From Desulfoprunum benzoelyticum (lineage in GTDB: Bacteria; Desulfobacterota; Desulfobulbia; Desulfobulbales; Desulfocapsaceae): a DNA stretch of 64,000 nt. Under the pieces are notes generated by a model, which did no database searches, had not been told where the DNA came from, and worked only from the letters and a program-made list of their open reading frames with translations. The stretch's first letter is position 1. Each line of letters begins with the position of its first letter. Below, piece by piece: positions 9,181 to 18,036 of the stretch. Location of the stretch: NCBI RefSeq assembly GCF_014201505.1, contig NZ_JACHEO010000005.1, forward strand, positions 99,045 to 163,044, read 5' to 3'. A program made the translations under genes and the position numbers.

Positions 9181-9797
9181 GCCAGCGCCCTCAACGCCTC
9201 TTTGATCATATCCTCAAAGTTCATCTCACTGAAGGTCTCCTCACCAACCTGTTTTTTGACCGTCGCCAGCGCCTGCCGGGCAACCGGGTCGGCATAGCCG
9301 AGATTGCCGAGGGCTGAAAGGACATCGTAGACTGCCGATCCCGGCCGCGCCGGGGCGGTCGCGACAATGCCGGCCAGAGACGATTCCGGCACCAGCCGAC
9401 CGACCTTGTCGGTGAGTTCGACGCAGATGCGTTCCGCAGTTTTTTTGCCGATGCCGGGCAGGGCGATCAGACGCTTGCTGTCGCCCTCGGCGATGGCCCG
9501 GCACAACTCGCCGGCCGGCATCCCGGACAACATCGCCAGGGCCAGTTTCGGCCCGACACCGGCGACCGTCTTCAGCATCAGAAACAGTTCCTTCCCCTGT
9601 TCTTCGAGGAAACCGAACAGGATCAGGGTGTCCTCGCGAACATAGGTATGGATGTAAAGAAAGATATCATCGCCCTTGTCGGGCAGACGGGCGATGCAGT
9701 CGGTGGTGACATAAACCTCGTAGCCGACACCCGACACATCGACCACCACCCGGTCGTTGTACTTCTGGAGAATTCTGCCGGAAAGCGCTGCGATCAT
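9177..9797 (-). CDS. ruvA: Holliday junction DNA-binding protein RuvA
   Basis: 206 residues. RuvA binds four-way junctions and loads RuvB. The OB-fold N-terminus ([24 protein letters not shown]) is followed by two helix-hairpin-helix motifs ([13 protein letters not shown] and [12 protein letters not shown]) and the C-terminal RuvB-contact domain. It overlaps both ruvC and ruvB by 4 bp, so the three subunits are translationally coupled. Confidence 0.98.
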   Translation of the reverse strand: MIAALSGRILQKYNDRVVVDVSGVGYEVYVTTDCIARLPDKGDDIFLYIHTYVREDTLILFGFLEEQGKELFLMLKTVAGVGPKLALAMLSGMPAGELCRAIAEGDSKRLIALPGIGKKTAERICVELTDKVGRLVPESSLAGIVATAPARPGSAVYDVLSALGNLGYADPVARQALATVKKQVGEETFSEMNFEDMIKEALRALA

Positions 9798-10291
9798 TTG
9801 GTCACCCGGAACTGGTTGGCGTGGCAGATGGCGACGGCCAGGGCATCGGCGGCGTCGACGCTGGGGGAGGCGGACAGGCCAAGGAGAACCCTGACCATGT
9901 GCTGCACCTGGTTTTTTTCAGCCTGGCCATATCCGGCCACAGCCTGTTTCACCCGGCGCGGGCTGTAATCATGGACCGCCAGACCGTTCTGCATCGCCGC
10001 CACCACCGCCGCGCCGCGGGCATGGCCGAGTTTCAGGGCCGAACGGGGGTTGGTGGCGAGAAAGACATCCTCGACTGCCGCCACCGCCGGCTGGTGCAAT
10101 TGAATGACCTCGTTGACGCCGTCGAATATCTCGTTCAGTCGGTGGGCAAAGGGATGTTTCCGATCAGTGACGATCGTGCCGCAGGTGATGAAGCGCAACT
10201 GCCCGCGATCGACTTCAATCACCCCGTAACCGGTTATCCGGGAACCGGGATCGATGCCGAGGATCCGTTCCATTGCCGGCAGACCGGTCAT
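9794..10291 (-). CDS. ruvC: Holliday junction resolvase RuvC
   Basis: 165 residues, or 159 if translation starts at the second ATG (10273), which gives the canonical MERILGIDPGSRITGYG. Neither start has a clear ribosome binding site. It is a dimeric RNase-H-fold endonuclease that cuts Holliday junctions. The acidic residues expected are visible: Asp in GIDPG, Glu in AVEDVF, and the DAADALA motif near the C-terminus. It is first of the coupled ruvCAB set. Confidence 0.97.
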   Translation of the reverse strand: MTGLPAMERILGIDPGSRITGYGVIEVDRGQLRFITCGTIVTDRKHPFAHRLNEIFDGVNEVIQLHQPAVAAVEDVFLATNPRSALKLGHARGAAVVAAMQNGLAVHDYSPRRVKQAVAGYGQAEKNQVQHMVRVLLGLSASPSVDAADALAVAICHANQFRVTK

Positions 10292-10338
10292 CGCGGCGGC
10301 ACCGCCGGCGGCGGGAGGTGGCGCGGCTCCATCGTCCC

Positions 10339-11088
10339 CTAGGAAATCTGCTCCATGAGGTCGTCATCGATATCGAAGTTGGCGTTGACATTCTGGACGT
10401 CATCGTGATCTTCGAGATTTTCGAGCAGTTTCATGAGGCTGCGGGCATTCTTCTCGTCGGTGACCTCGACCATGTTCTTCGGTATCCGGGTGATCGAGGC
10501 CTCGAGAAAGGTCAATCCTGCCTCCTCCAACGCCGTCCGGACCGCATCGAAATCCTCCGGTGCCGTCAGGACCTGGTATTCGGTCTCCTCCTCGACGACG
10601 TCCTCAGCCCCCGCCTCAAGCGCCATTTCCATCAGCTTTTCTTCGGCGATCAGGGATTTGTCGACCTGGATCAGGCCTTTTTTCTCAAACATCCACGACA
10701 CGCAGCCGAACTCGCCGAGATTGCCGCCGCTCTTGGCGAAATAATGGCGGATATCAGCCACCGTACGGTTGCGGTTGTCGGTCATGCAGTCGACCAGCAC
10801 GGCGACCCCGCCGGGACCATAGCCCTCGTAGAGAATCTCCTCATAGACCTCGCCGGCGATCTCGCCGGTCCCCTTCTTGATCGCCCGGGCAATATTCTCC
10901 TTCGGCATGTTCTCCGCCTTGGCGGTGTTGATCGCCGCCCGCAGCCGGGCATTGCCCTCGGGATCACCGCCGCCGCTGCGCGCCGCCACGGTGATCTCCT
11001 TGATCAGCCGGGTGAAGATCTGGCCCCGTTTGGCGTCAATCGCCCCTTTCTTCCTCTTGATCGTTGACCATTTCGAATGACCTGACAT
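10339..11088 (-). CDS. yebC: YebC/TACO1-family protein
   Basis: 249 residues starting [16 protein letters not shown], the family signature. Other conserved stretches are [24 protein letters not shown] and [16 protein letters not shown]. Family members have been described as transcription regulators and, more recently, as ribosome-associated factors easing stalled translation. yebC beside ruvC is a widely conserved arrangement, and here it directly precedes ruvC on the same strand. Confidence 0.97.
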   Translation of the reverse strand: MSGHSKWSTIKRKKGAIDAKRGQIFTRLIKEITVAARSGGGDPEGNARLRAAINTAKAENMPKENIARAIKKGTGEIAGEVYEEILYEGYGPGGVAVLVDCMTDNRNRTVADIRHYFAKSGGNLGEFGCVSWMFEKKGLIQVDKSLIAEEKLMEMALEAGAEDVVEEETEYQVLTAPEDFDAVRTALEEAGLTFLEASITRIPKNMVEVTDEKNARSLMKLLENLEDHDDVQNVNANFDIDDDLMEQIS

Positions 11089-11133
11089 ACATTCCCTATC
11101 GGTTAAGCGATATCCTCTGACCGGGGTCGCCCC

Positions 11134-11796
11134 TCAGTCGCTTTCATTCATCCCATCCATGCCGTTTTGATCCGGGGCGGCAGAGGCTGCGACCGTCTCC
11201 GGCCTCCGGTATTCCATCGCCAGGACAAAAACCTCGCGGCTCTCCACCCGCGAACTCCTCGGCTTGAGCACCTTGACCATCGCAAAACGCTGCTTGACCT
11301 CGTCGACAAAGGCCGGAAAGTCCTCACCCTGGAAAACCTTGCAGATGTAGTGTCCGCGATCGAGCAGCAATATTTCGGCCAGGGCCAGGGTCCTGCGCAC
11401 CAGATCGATCGAATGCTGGGAATCGGCCCAGCGGTTGCCCGTGGTTTTCGGTGCCAGATCGGAGATCAGCACCTTGAAGGCCGGCCTGATCCGCCGTACC
11501 AGAGGAACCAGTTCCGGCTCCATGATATCCTGGCAGAGCCAATGGATCGGGGCGCTTCCAGGCCGGGGAGACTCGATCGCCTGCTGCAGGTCGACCCCGA
11601 CCACGACGCCCTTCGGACCGACCACCTCGGCGGCAAACAGCGACCAGCTGCCGGGAAAACAGCCAAGATCGAGCACGCTGTCGCCCCGTCGCATGAACCG
11701 GTACTTTGCCTGAACCTCTTCCAGCTTATAGACCGATCTGGCCGGATATTGGTCCTTTTTGGCCTTTTTGAAATAGTAGTCCTGAACTTTACGCAC
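11134..11796 (-). CDS. rlmE: 23S rRNA (uridine2552-2'-O)-methyltransferase RlmE
   Basis: 220 residues from a GTG start. It is an FtsJ-type SAM enzyme that methylates the 2'-hydroxyl of U2552 late in large-subunit assembly. The sequence shows ARSVYKLEE (catalytic Lys), the SAM loop LDLGCFPGSWS, SDLAPKTTG (catalytic Asp) and KVFQGED (catalytic Lys). The last 25 or so residues are a low-complexity Ala/Asp/Met tail outside the family fold. Confidence 0.95.
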   Translation of the reverse strand: MRKVQDYYFKKAKKDQYPARSVYKLEEVQAKYRFMRRGDSVLDLGCFPGSWSLFAAEVVGPKGVVVGVDLQQAIESPRPGSAPIHWLCQDIMEPELVPLVRRIRPAFKVLISDLAPKTTGNRWADSQHSIDLVRRTLALAEILLLDRGHYICKVFQGEDFPAFVDEVKQRFAMVKVLKPRSSRVESREVFVLAMEYRRPETVAASAAPDQNGMDGMNESD

Positions 11797-11853
11797 GTTT
11801 TAGTCCATTTGGTTTTCTTTGACAAGACGAAATCAGCCGGATTCCGGCGGTTG

Positions 11854-13356
11854 TCACGGCAGCTCGGCACCGTCACCGGCACCATCGGCGATAAACGCCG
11901 TGACCCACGCGATCGCTTCCTCCCTGGCGGTGATCCGGCCTTCGACCCGCAGGGCCTCGAGCTCCTGCAGGATGGTGCGGAAGATGGGACCGGGCGACAG
12001 ACCAAGTTCGGTGATCAGGTCATCGCCGGTCAGCAGCGGCGGACCGACCGCCACCGGCCGTATATCTTCTGCAATGATCTGCAGCACCTGGCCGAACAGC
12101 TCGACCAGTTCCGCCTCCATCCGCGGCGGTTTCTTTTCGCCGCGGCTGGCAAGGCTGTCGGCCATCGCCAGCAGGAAGAGGCCGTCGAGGTCGGCGCCGG
12201 CCCTCTGGCTCAGTTTCAGCACCGCCCGTTTGCTGAGCGGCTCGGAGCGGCGGACATTGCACAGGTGGAAGGGGTGCATGTGCATGGCGATCAGCTGCCC
12301 GGTCCGCTCCCGCTCCTCCTTACTCCATTTCAACCGCTCTGCAAAGAGGCGAAAGATGCGGCGGCCGATCTCGTCGTGGTTATGGAAAGTGATGCGGCCA
12401 TTCTCGAATGCGACCGCCTGGGCTGCGGGCTTGCCGATATCGTGGCACAACGCCGCCCACTTCAGACAGCGGCGCGAAGGCCCAGCGGCGAGATAGGCAT
12501 CCAGCCGCCCCGCCGCCTGCGGATAGTGCCGCCCCGGTTGGGCGATGATCGCCTCCATCTGCTCAAAGGCGGCAAAGGAATGGTGAAAGACATCGAGATG
12601 ATGGAACTCCGGCTGCTCCACCCCCACCCCGGCGTAGAGCTCAGGAGCGATGTGCCGCAGCAGCCCAGCACCGTCCATAGCCCGAAAGGTCGGACAAGCC
12701 CGCGGCGAGTCCATGATCAACCCGAGTTCATAACTGATCCGCTCGACCGCCGGCCGGGCGATCAGGTCGGCGCAACGGCCGATCTCGGCGAGAGAGGCGG
12801 CATCGAAGGCAAAGTCCAGGCTCGCCATAAAGCGGAAGCCGCGCAGCATCCGCAGCGGGTCGTCATCATAGGCTCCGGGACAGGCCCGCAGGATACCCTG
12901 CCGCAGATCGTCGCAACCGTGCAACGGGTCGATCAGCTCCGCCTCCTTGCCGCCACCGAGCGAGTCGAACGGCACCGCCATGGCGTTGACGGTATAGTCG
13001 CGGCGGCACAGATCTTCGGCGATCGTTTCCGCCCGGCCGCGAAAACCGGCAAAATCGACGGTCAGCCCCCGCCACACAACCCGGGCGACATCCTCGCCGG
13101 ACCGGCCGAGCTCGACAAAGGCGCCGCCACCGAGAAGACCGATCAGTGCCCGGCAGCAGCCGGCGGCATCCCGGGCCACGGTCAGATCGAGATCGCCGGC
13201 GGCACGGCCGAGCAGACGGTCGCGGACCGTGCCGCCGGAGAGGTAGATCCCGCCGATCTCGGCGTCCAGCCGTCGCAAGGCATGGCCGATCTCCGGCGGC
13301 CACGGGTCGAGCAGGTCCGTCAGCACCTGCCGATACGCTGTCCTTTCCTTTTGCAT
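11854..13356 (-). CDS. CCA-adding enzyme / poly(A) polymerase family protein with HD domain
   Basis: 500 residues. The N-terminal nucleotidyltransferase head has GGTVRD (41-46) and DLDLT (55-59) with the metal-binding aspartates, followed by RRDYTVNAMA and DPLRMLRGFRF, which mark class II tRNA nucleotidyltransferases and their poly(A) polymerase relatives. The C-terminal half has an HD phosphohydrolase region (HHLDVFHH, CHDIGKP) as in long CCA enzymes. The probable role is tRNA 3'-end CCA addition or repair; sequence alone does not exclude poly(A) polymerase. It is probably the first gene of the minus-strand run through rlmE, yebC and ruvCAB. Confidence 0.88.
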   Translation of the reverse strand: MQKERTAYRQVLTDLLDPWPPEIGHALRRLDAEIGGIYLSGGTVRDRLLGRAAGDLDLTVARDAAGCCRALIGLLGGGAFVELGRSGEDVARVVWRGLTVDFAGFRGRAETIAEDLCRRDYTVNAMAVPFDSLGGGKEAELIDPLHGCDDLRQGILRACPGAYDDDPLRMLRGFRFMASLDFAFDAASLAEIGRCADLIARPAVERISYELGLIMDSPRACPTFRAMDGAGLLRHIAPELYAGVGVEQPEFHHLDVFHHSFAAFEQMEAIIAQPGRHYPQAAGRLDAYLAAGPSRRCLKWAALCHDIGKPAAQAVAFENGRITFHNHDEIGRRIFRLFAERLKWSKEERERTGQLIAMHMHPFHLCNVRRSEPLSKRAVLKLSQRAGADLDGLFLLAMADSLASRGEKKPPRMEAELVELFGQVLQIIAEDIRPVAVGPPLLTGDDLITELGLSPGPIFRTILQELEALRVEGRITAREEAIAWVTAFIADGAGDGAELP

Positions 13357-13464
13357 TGTCTTTGACTATACTCCCACCACATGTATTTCAACACCACCAT
13401 ACGACCAGTGTACCATACCCGGAAAGCGATGGACAGCTCCCGGCCGACCGGATGATCCGAACCG

Positions 13465-14451
13465 ATGCCGGACAACCATAGCCCCGTCAGCGCCGGACCG
13501 CCGCCATACCTGACCCTCGCCCCGCTGCAGGGGATCACCGAGGTCCTGTTCCGCAACCTCTTCGCCCGCCACTTCCCCGGCTTCGACGCGGCGATGGCCC
13601 CCTTCGTCAAACCCCAGGGGCAGGCCCGCTTCCCGGACAGGCTGCTGCGCGACATCCTTCCCGAACTGAATGGCGGCCTGCCGTTGACCCCGCAGCTGCT
13701 GCACAACGATGCCGCCAATTTCCTGGCCATGGCCAACCGCATCGCCGACCTCGGCTACCGCGAGATCAACTGGAACCTCGGCTGCCCGGCGCCGATGATC
13801 GTCCGCAAGCGGCGGGGTTCCGGCCTGCTGCCCCACCCCGAATCGATCCTCGCCCTGCTCGACCAGGTCATCCCCCGCCTGCGGCTCGGCCTGTCGATCA
13901 AGACCCGGCTGGGCCTCCACGATAAAGGCGAACTGGCGGCCCTGCTGCCCCGGCTCGATCAGTACCCGCTGACCGGGATCATCATCCACCCCCGCCTGGG
14001 AAAACAGCTGTACGAAGGCCGGCCCGATCTCGACGGTTTTGCCGCCTGCCTGCCCTTGACCCGGCACCCAGTGGCTTACAACGGCGACATCGTTGATGTC
14101 GCCGGATTCGTCGCCCTGCAGCACCGGTTCCCGCAGGTCGACCACTGGATGATCGGCCGCGGCGCCCTCGCCGACCCCTTCCTGCCGGGGGTGATAAAGG
14201 GCATGGCAGCACCCGGCAGAGCGGAAAAGACCAGACGGATCCGGAACTTTCACGATGAGCTGTACGCCGCCTACCGCGAGCGGCTGGCCGGACCGAGCCA
14301 CCTGCTGGGGCGGATGAAGCAGCTCTGGGCCTACCTCATCAGCTCCTTTCCGGGCCGGGAGAAGCTGCTGAAGAAGATCACCAAGGCGATGAGCGAGGAC
14401 CAGTACCGGCGGATCGTCGAGCAGCTGTGGGATGAAGGCGAAACGGGGTAG
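13465..14451 (+). CDS. tRNA-dihydrouridine synthase
   Basis: 328 residues, FMN-dependent TIM-barrel enzyme reducing uridine to dihydrouridine in the tRNA D-loop region. Conserved pieces are LAPLQGITEVLFR at the N-terminus, EINWNLGCPAP with the catalytic Cys, SIKTRLG, and GRGALADPFL for FMN phosphate binding. The shortness and the NLGCPAP form resemble the DusC group, but subfamily cannot be fixed from this. It diverges from the CCA-type gene and converges with the thiolase gene 13 bp away. Confidence 0.92.
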   Translation: MPDNHSPVSAGPPPYLTLAPLQGITEVLFRNLFARHFPGFDAAMAPFVKPQGQARFPDRLLRDILPELNGGLPLTPQLLHNDAANFLAMANRIADLGYREINWNLGCPAPMIVRKRRGSGLLPHPESILALLDQVIPRLRLGLSIKTRLGLHDKGELAALLPRLDQYPLTGIIIHPRLGKQLYEGRPDLDGFAACLPLTRHPVAYNGDIVDVAGFVALQHRFPQVDHWMIGRGALADPFLPGVIKGMAAPGRAEKTRRIRNFHDELYAAYRERLAGPSHLLGRMKQLWAYLISSFPGREKLLKKITKAMSEDQYRRIVEQLWDEGETG

Positions 14452-14464
14452 GACTCGACTGCCG

Positions 14465-15505
14465 TCAGAGCATCCAGCCGGCAAAGTCTTCGTCGACCGC
14501 CGGGGCGGCGGCAACATGGCGCTCGCTGCCGGCCAGGGTGATGATGATCTCGCCGGCCCGGGGCCTGCCGTCGATCTTGCGGGCATAACGGGCGACGAGA
14601 GAAGCGGCGAGGTCGAGATCCGCCGTCAGGGCGGCCGGATCGGGGTAACAGCGGGCGGCCCGCCTGATGATCGCGATCGGTCCCGGTCGCTCCTGTATCC
14701 GCAGCACCGCATCGTCCGCCGCCGCCAGCCCCAGCAGACGGTCGTTCTCGGCCTCAACCCGGCCAACGACCAGCCAGCCGCCGCCGGGCAGGACAAACTG
14801 CCGGCCGACCAGCAGCAGACGGACATCGGCGACGGTGATGTCGGCGATCGGCAGCGCCAGCTGCCCGCCATAGAGCCGTTCGAGCCGCCGGCTGAGAATC
14901 GGATCGGCGAGGATGCAACCCCCTGCCGGTGACGGAAAATCGCGGATTCCGAACTCCCCGGCCAGGGCGATCTGGCGCGACCGGCCGCGGCCGCTGAAGT
15001 CGAGCAGGCGCGAGCGATCGACCAGGCCCTGCTGCTCCGGGTCGGTCTCCGGCAGCAGTTTGGCCGACAGCGGGCGCAGCAGGATGGAGCGGCTGCCGGA
15101 ATCCCGGCCGATGACGTTGAGGGTGTCGCGCCGCTGCGACATCGGCCGCTGCCCGAGCACCTCGCCGGTCACCAGGAACGAGGCCCCGACCTCCGCCATC
15201 ATCTCTTTCGCCCGCTGCAGCATCATGATCTTGCAGTCGATGCAGGGGTTGAAGTGCCTGCCGAAACCGTGCCGGGGGTGGTGCAGCAGTTCCAGATAGC
15301 CCTCGCTGATATCCTCCACCACGACCTCAAGGCCGTATTTTTCCCGGACCTCCCGGCGGTAACCCGCCACATCGGCAAGAAGGTCATAGTGAAAGAAGGG
15401 GGTGACGAACTTGACCGCCAGGACCTCGATCCCCTGGGCGGCAACCACCCTGGCCGCCAGGATCGAATCGAGGCCGCCGGAAAACAGGGCCAGGGCTTTC
15501 GTCAT
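14465..15505 (-). CDS. PP-loop tRNA thiolation-type protein (MnmA/ThiI-like)
   Basis: 346 residues. The N-terminus carries the ATP-pyrophosphatase signature FSGGLDS. A CxxC pair follows in NPCIDCKI, then TGEVLGQRPMSQ, and a further Cys in PAGGCILADP. This architecture is typical of ThiI/MnmA-related proteins of anaerobes that thiolate tRNA uridine, often with a C-terminal RNA-binding-like domain as the last 130 residues suggest. The exact modified position is not determinable. Its start overlaps the recN stop (ATGA). Confidence 0.82.
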   Translation of the reverse strand: MTKALALFSGGLDSILAARVVAAQGIEVLAVKFVTPFFHYDLLADVAGYRREVREKYGLEVVVEDISEGYLELLHHPRHGFGRHFNPCIDCKIMMLQRAKEMMAEVGASFLVTGEVLGQRPMSQRRDTLNVIGRDSGSRSILLRPLSAKLLPETDPEQQGLVDRSRLLDFSGRGRSRQIALAGEFGIRDFPSPAGGCILADPILSRRLERLYGGQLALPIADITVADVRLLLVGRQFVLPGGGWLVVGRVEAENDRLLGLAAADDAVLRIQERPGPIAIIRRAARCYPDPAALTADLDLAASLVARYARKIDGRPRAGEIIITLAGSERHVAAAPAVDEDFAGWML

Positions 15506-17190
15506 GCCGCCGCCTCGCCCTTTGTCAGCAGTTCCTCGGCCCAGGCCTCGGTATGGCCGGAGACCGATTCACCGGCCAGCATCCGCGACAATTCCCGGAC
15601 CCGCTGCGGCCGGGAGAGCGGCAGGACCTTCGACAGGGTCCGCCCCTCCACCACCTCTTTGGCCACCTGGAAATGTAGGTGGCCGCGGGCGGCGATCTGC
15701 GGCAGATGGGTGATGCAGAAGACCTGGTGATGGGTGGCCAGTTCGCGGATCTTTCGTGCCACCGCCTCGGCCGCCTCGCCGCCGATCCCGGCGTCGACCT
15801 CGTCGAAAATGACGGTGTCGACCATGTCGCGGCGGGCGAACAGACACTTCAGCGCCAGCATCAGCCGAGACAGTTCGCCGCCGGAGGCCACCCGTGCCAG
15901 GGGGCGGGCCGGTTCGCCGGGATTGGCGGAGAAGAAGAACTCGATCCGATCCCACCCGCCGGGCCGCAGGTTGGCCGAAACCGGCTCAACCTCCTGCCAG
16001 ATCACCGCGAAACCGGCCTGGCGAAAGGCCAGCGAGGCCAACTCGGTCGCCATCGCCCGCTCCATCTCAACCGCCGCCTGCCGCCGCCGGGCGCTGAGCC
16101 GGGCGGCCAACGTGCAGGCCTCGGTCTCCAGAGCCTTCGTCCGTTGCTCCAGTTCCCGGCCCCGCGCCTCCATTCCCTCCAGCTGTTCCAGTTCTTTCTC
16201 GGCCGCCTCAGCGAACCGCAGGACCTCGGACAGGGTCTCGCCGTACTTGCGTTTCAACCCCTGCAACTCATCGAGGCGCTCGCCGACCCGCTCCAGCCGG
16301 AGCGGGTTGCTTTCGAGCGAGTCCCGGTAATGACGGATTTCGACGGCATAGTCTTCGGCGAGAAAACTGTAGCCACTCAGGTCCTCGGCCAGTTTTGCCG
16401 CCTGCGGATCGAGGGCCACCACCTGCTCCATGTTGCGGCGGATCTGGGTCAGACCGTCACCGACGGTCGTCGTCAGCAACGCATAGCTCTCCTGGCTCAA
16501 CCGGATCAGGGCGTCGGCACTCTTCAGCCGTTTTTTCTCGACGAGAAGCTGTTCATCCTCGCCCTCGACCGGAGCCGCGCCCCGGATCTCATCGACCTGG
16601 TACTTCAGAAAATCCTTGCGCCGTTCCTTGTCCTGTTCCTGGCGCCGCAACTGATCCAATTCGGCGTGGCATCGCTGCCACCGGTCGTAGGTCGCGGCGA
16701 ATTCTCCCCGCAGCGGCCACAGATCGCCCAGGGTGTCGAGAAAATCGAGGTGCAACTGCGGTTGCAGCAGCTTCTGGTGGTCGTGCTGACTGGCGATACT
16801 GAGCAGGTCTTCCGTCAGTTCCGCGGCCTGCCGGGTCGTTACCGGGGAGCCGTTGATATGGAGCTTGCTCCGGCCGGCGGTCGTGATCATGCGCCGGATG
16901 ATGACCGTATCGTCATCGCCGGAACCGTACTCCGCCAGTTGTCGGCGCAACCGGCTGTTCTCAGGCCTCAGGACAAACACTGCCTCGACGGTGCAGGTCT
17001 CCATGCCGGAGCGGATCCAGTCGGCGGAGGCCCGGCCGCCCGCCAGCAGTCCCAGGGCCCGCATCATGATCGACTTGCCGGCCCCGGTCTCCCCGGTCAT
17101 GACGATCAATCCGGTTCCATCCCCCTGATCGAAATCGAGATGCAGGGATTCGATCAACGCTAGATTTTCAATGCGCAACTCACTCAACAT
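15502..17190 (-). CDS. recN: DNA repair protein RecN
   Basis: 562 residues, SMC-like ATPase acting in double-strand break repair. The N-terminus MLSELRIENLALIESL leads into Walker A GETGAGKS. A central coiled coil occupies about 165-370. The C-terminal ABC signature is ASGGELSRLMLALK, with Walker B VIFDEVDAGIGG and the His switch CITHLPQIAARG. I looked for a LexA-type operator upstream and found no convincing one. Confidence 0.98.
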   Translation of the reverse strand: MLSELRIENLALIESLHLDFDQGDGTGLIVMTGETGAGKSIMMRALGLLAGGRASADWIRSGMETCTVEAVFVLRPENSRLRRQLAEYGSGDDDTVIIRRMITTAGRSKLHINGSPVTTRQAAELTEDLLSIASQHDHQKLLQPQLHLDFLDTLGDLWPLRGEFAATYDRWQRCHAELDQLRRQEQDKERRKDFLKYQVDEIRGAAPVEGEDEQLLVEKKRLKSADALIRLSQESYALLTTTVGDGLTQIRRNMEQVVALDPQAAKLAEDLSGYSFLAEDYAVEIRHYRDSLESNPLRLERVGERLDELQGLKRKYGETLSEVLRFAEAAEKELEQLEGMEARGRELEQRTKALETEACTLAARLSARRRQAAVEMERAMATELASLAFRQAGFAVIWQEVEPVSANLRPGGWDRIEFFFSANPGEPARPLARVASGGELSRLMLALKCLFARRDMVDTVIFDEVDAGIGGEAAEAVARKIRELATHHQVFCITHLPQIAARGHLHFQVAKEVVEGRTLSKVLPLSRPQRVRELSRMLAGESVSGHTEAWAEELLTKGEAAA

Positions 17191-17230
17191 CGGTTTTCTG
17201 TCGGTACATATGCTTGATGTTCATCGCGGC

Positions 17231-17259
17231 TTGACGATATGGCAAAAGGACAGTAGGTT
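17231..17259 (+). promoter_or_regulatory. Possible promoter of the DtxR-family gene
   Basis: TTGACG at 17231-17236, a 17-bp spacer and TAGGTT at 17254-17259, in the divergent recN/dtxR interval. The -35 is good and the -10 weak. No clear DtxR box was found around it. Confidence 0.35.
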
Positions 17260-17352
17260 ACGGTCGTATAACAGGGCTTTGGAGACTTGGCAACCGCTTT
17301 TCCCGACGATTTTCGCCTGTAGCCCACCCCCCGCGCCTCGAAATCGACACGG

Positions 17353-17874
17353 ATGAAAAAGAAAAAAGATCTGAGCGCCAGCCTGGAAGACTATATCGAG
17401 GCCATTCACCATATAGTCAATGAAAAGCATGTCGCCAGAAGCAAGGAAATCGCAAGCCGACTCGAAGTCAGCCGGGCCTCCGTGACCGAGGCCCTCCGGG
17501 CTCTGGCCCGCAAGGGGTTGATCAATTACGCCCCTTATCAGGCGATCACAATGACGACCAAGGGGCGGAAAGTTGCCAGGGATGTCATCTTCCGCCACGA
17601 CACCCTGAAGCAGTTCTTCATCGAAGTCCTGGCCATCGACCGCAAAATCGCCGAAGAGGCTGCCTGCCGGATTGAGCACGCCGCCCCTCCCGAAGTTATC
17701 GCCCGGATGATCAGCTTCACCCAGTTCATGCAATGCTGCCCCCGCGGCGGCGAGGATCTGATCAAAGGCTTCGCCAACTTCTGCGCCGAGGGCCGGACGC
17801 GTACCAGTTGCGAGGAGTGCCTCTCCGGCTGCCTCGAGCAGGCCAAAGAAGGCCACGAAGACGTCAAGATCTGA
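17353..17874 (+). CDS. DtxR-family metal-dependent regulator with cysteine-rich C-terminus
   Basis: 173 residues. The N-terminal winged helix (SLEDYIEAIHHIV, ASRLEVSRASVTEALRALARKGLI) and the metal-sensing dimerisation helix containing C105, E108 and H109 (AACRIEHA) are those of DtxR/MntR/IdeR proteins, which bind Fe or Mn and repress uptake genes. The tail adds six cysteines: C128, C129, C144, C153, C156 and C160, with CxxC and CxxxC spacing. They could hold a structural metal or a redox centre. The neighbours (recN, dGTPase) do not name a target regulon. Confidence 0.88.
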   Translation: MKKKKDLSASLEDYIEAIHHIVNEKHVARSKEIASRLEVSRASVTEALRALARKGLINYAPYQAITMTTKGRKVARDVIFRHDTLKQFFIEVLAIDRKIAEEAACRIEHAAPPEVIARMISFTQFMQCCPRGGEDLIKGFANFCAEGRTRTSCEECLSGCLEQAKEGHEDVKI

Positions 17875-18036
17875 GCCACAGGGGTCGGAATCCGGTCTCA
17901 CCGTTGCGTTGCCACCCGGCCATCGCTCTCAGCGCATCGGAATTGGTTGGCGCCACGTGCATTTTCCACCAAGCCAGGTATACTAACGCGTTTTCGCAGA
18001 AGCCCACGTCATCTTTCCTTCGACCTGTCCAGCCAC

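Noticed and set aside
8014..9297. Long plus-strand open frame opposite ruvB
   Set aside because: Shadow of ruvB; no ribosome binding site and no conserved motif.
11167..13365. Very long plus-strand open frame (732 codons) opposite the CCA-type gene and rlmE
   Set aside because: It is the mirror of GC-rich coding sequence on the minus strand; composition is His/Gln/Arg/Asp-rich and no family motif appears.
15679..17163. Long plus-strand open frame opposite recN
   Set aside because: recN is unmistakable on the minus strand; this is a shadow.
17191..17352. LexA/SOS box expected upstream of recN
   Set aside because: Only a partial CTGT-type half site (near 17197) was seen, without a matching second half.
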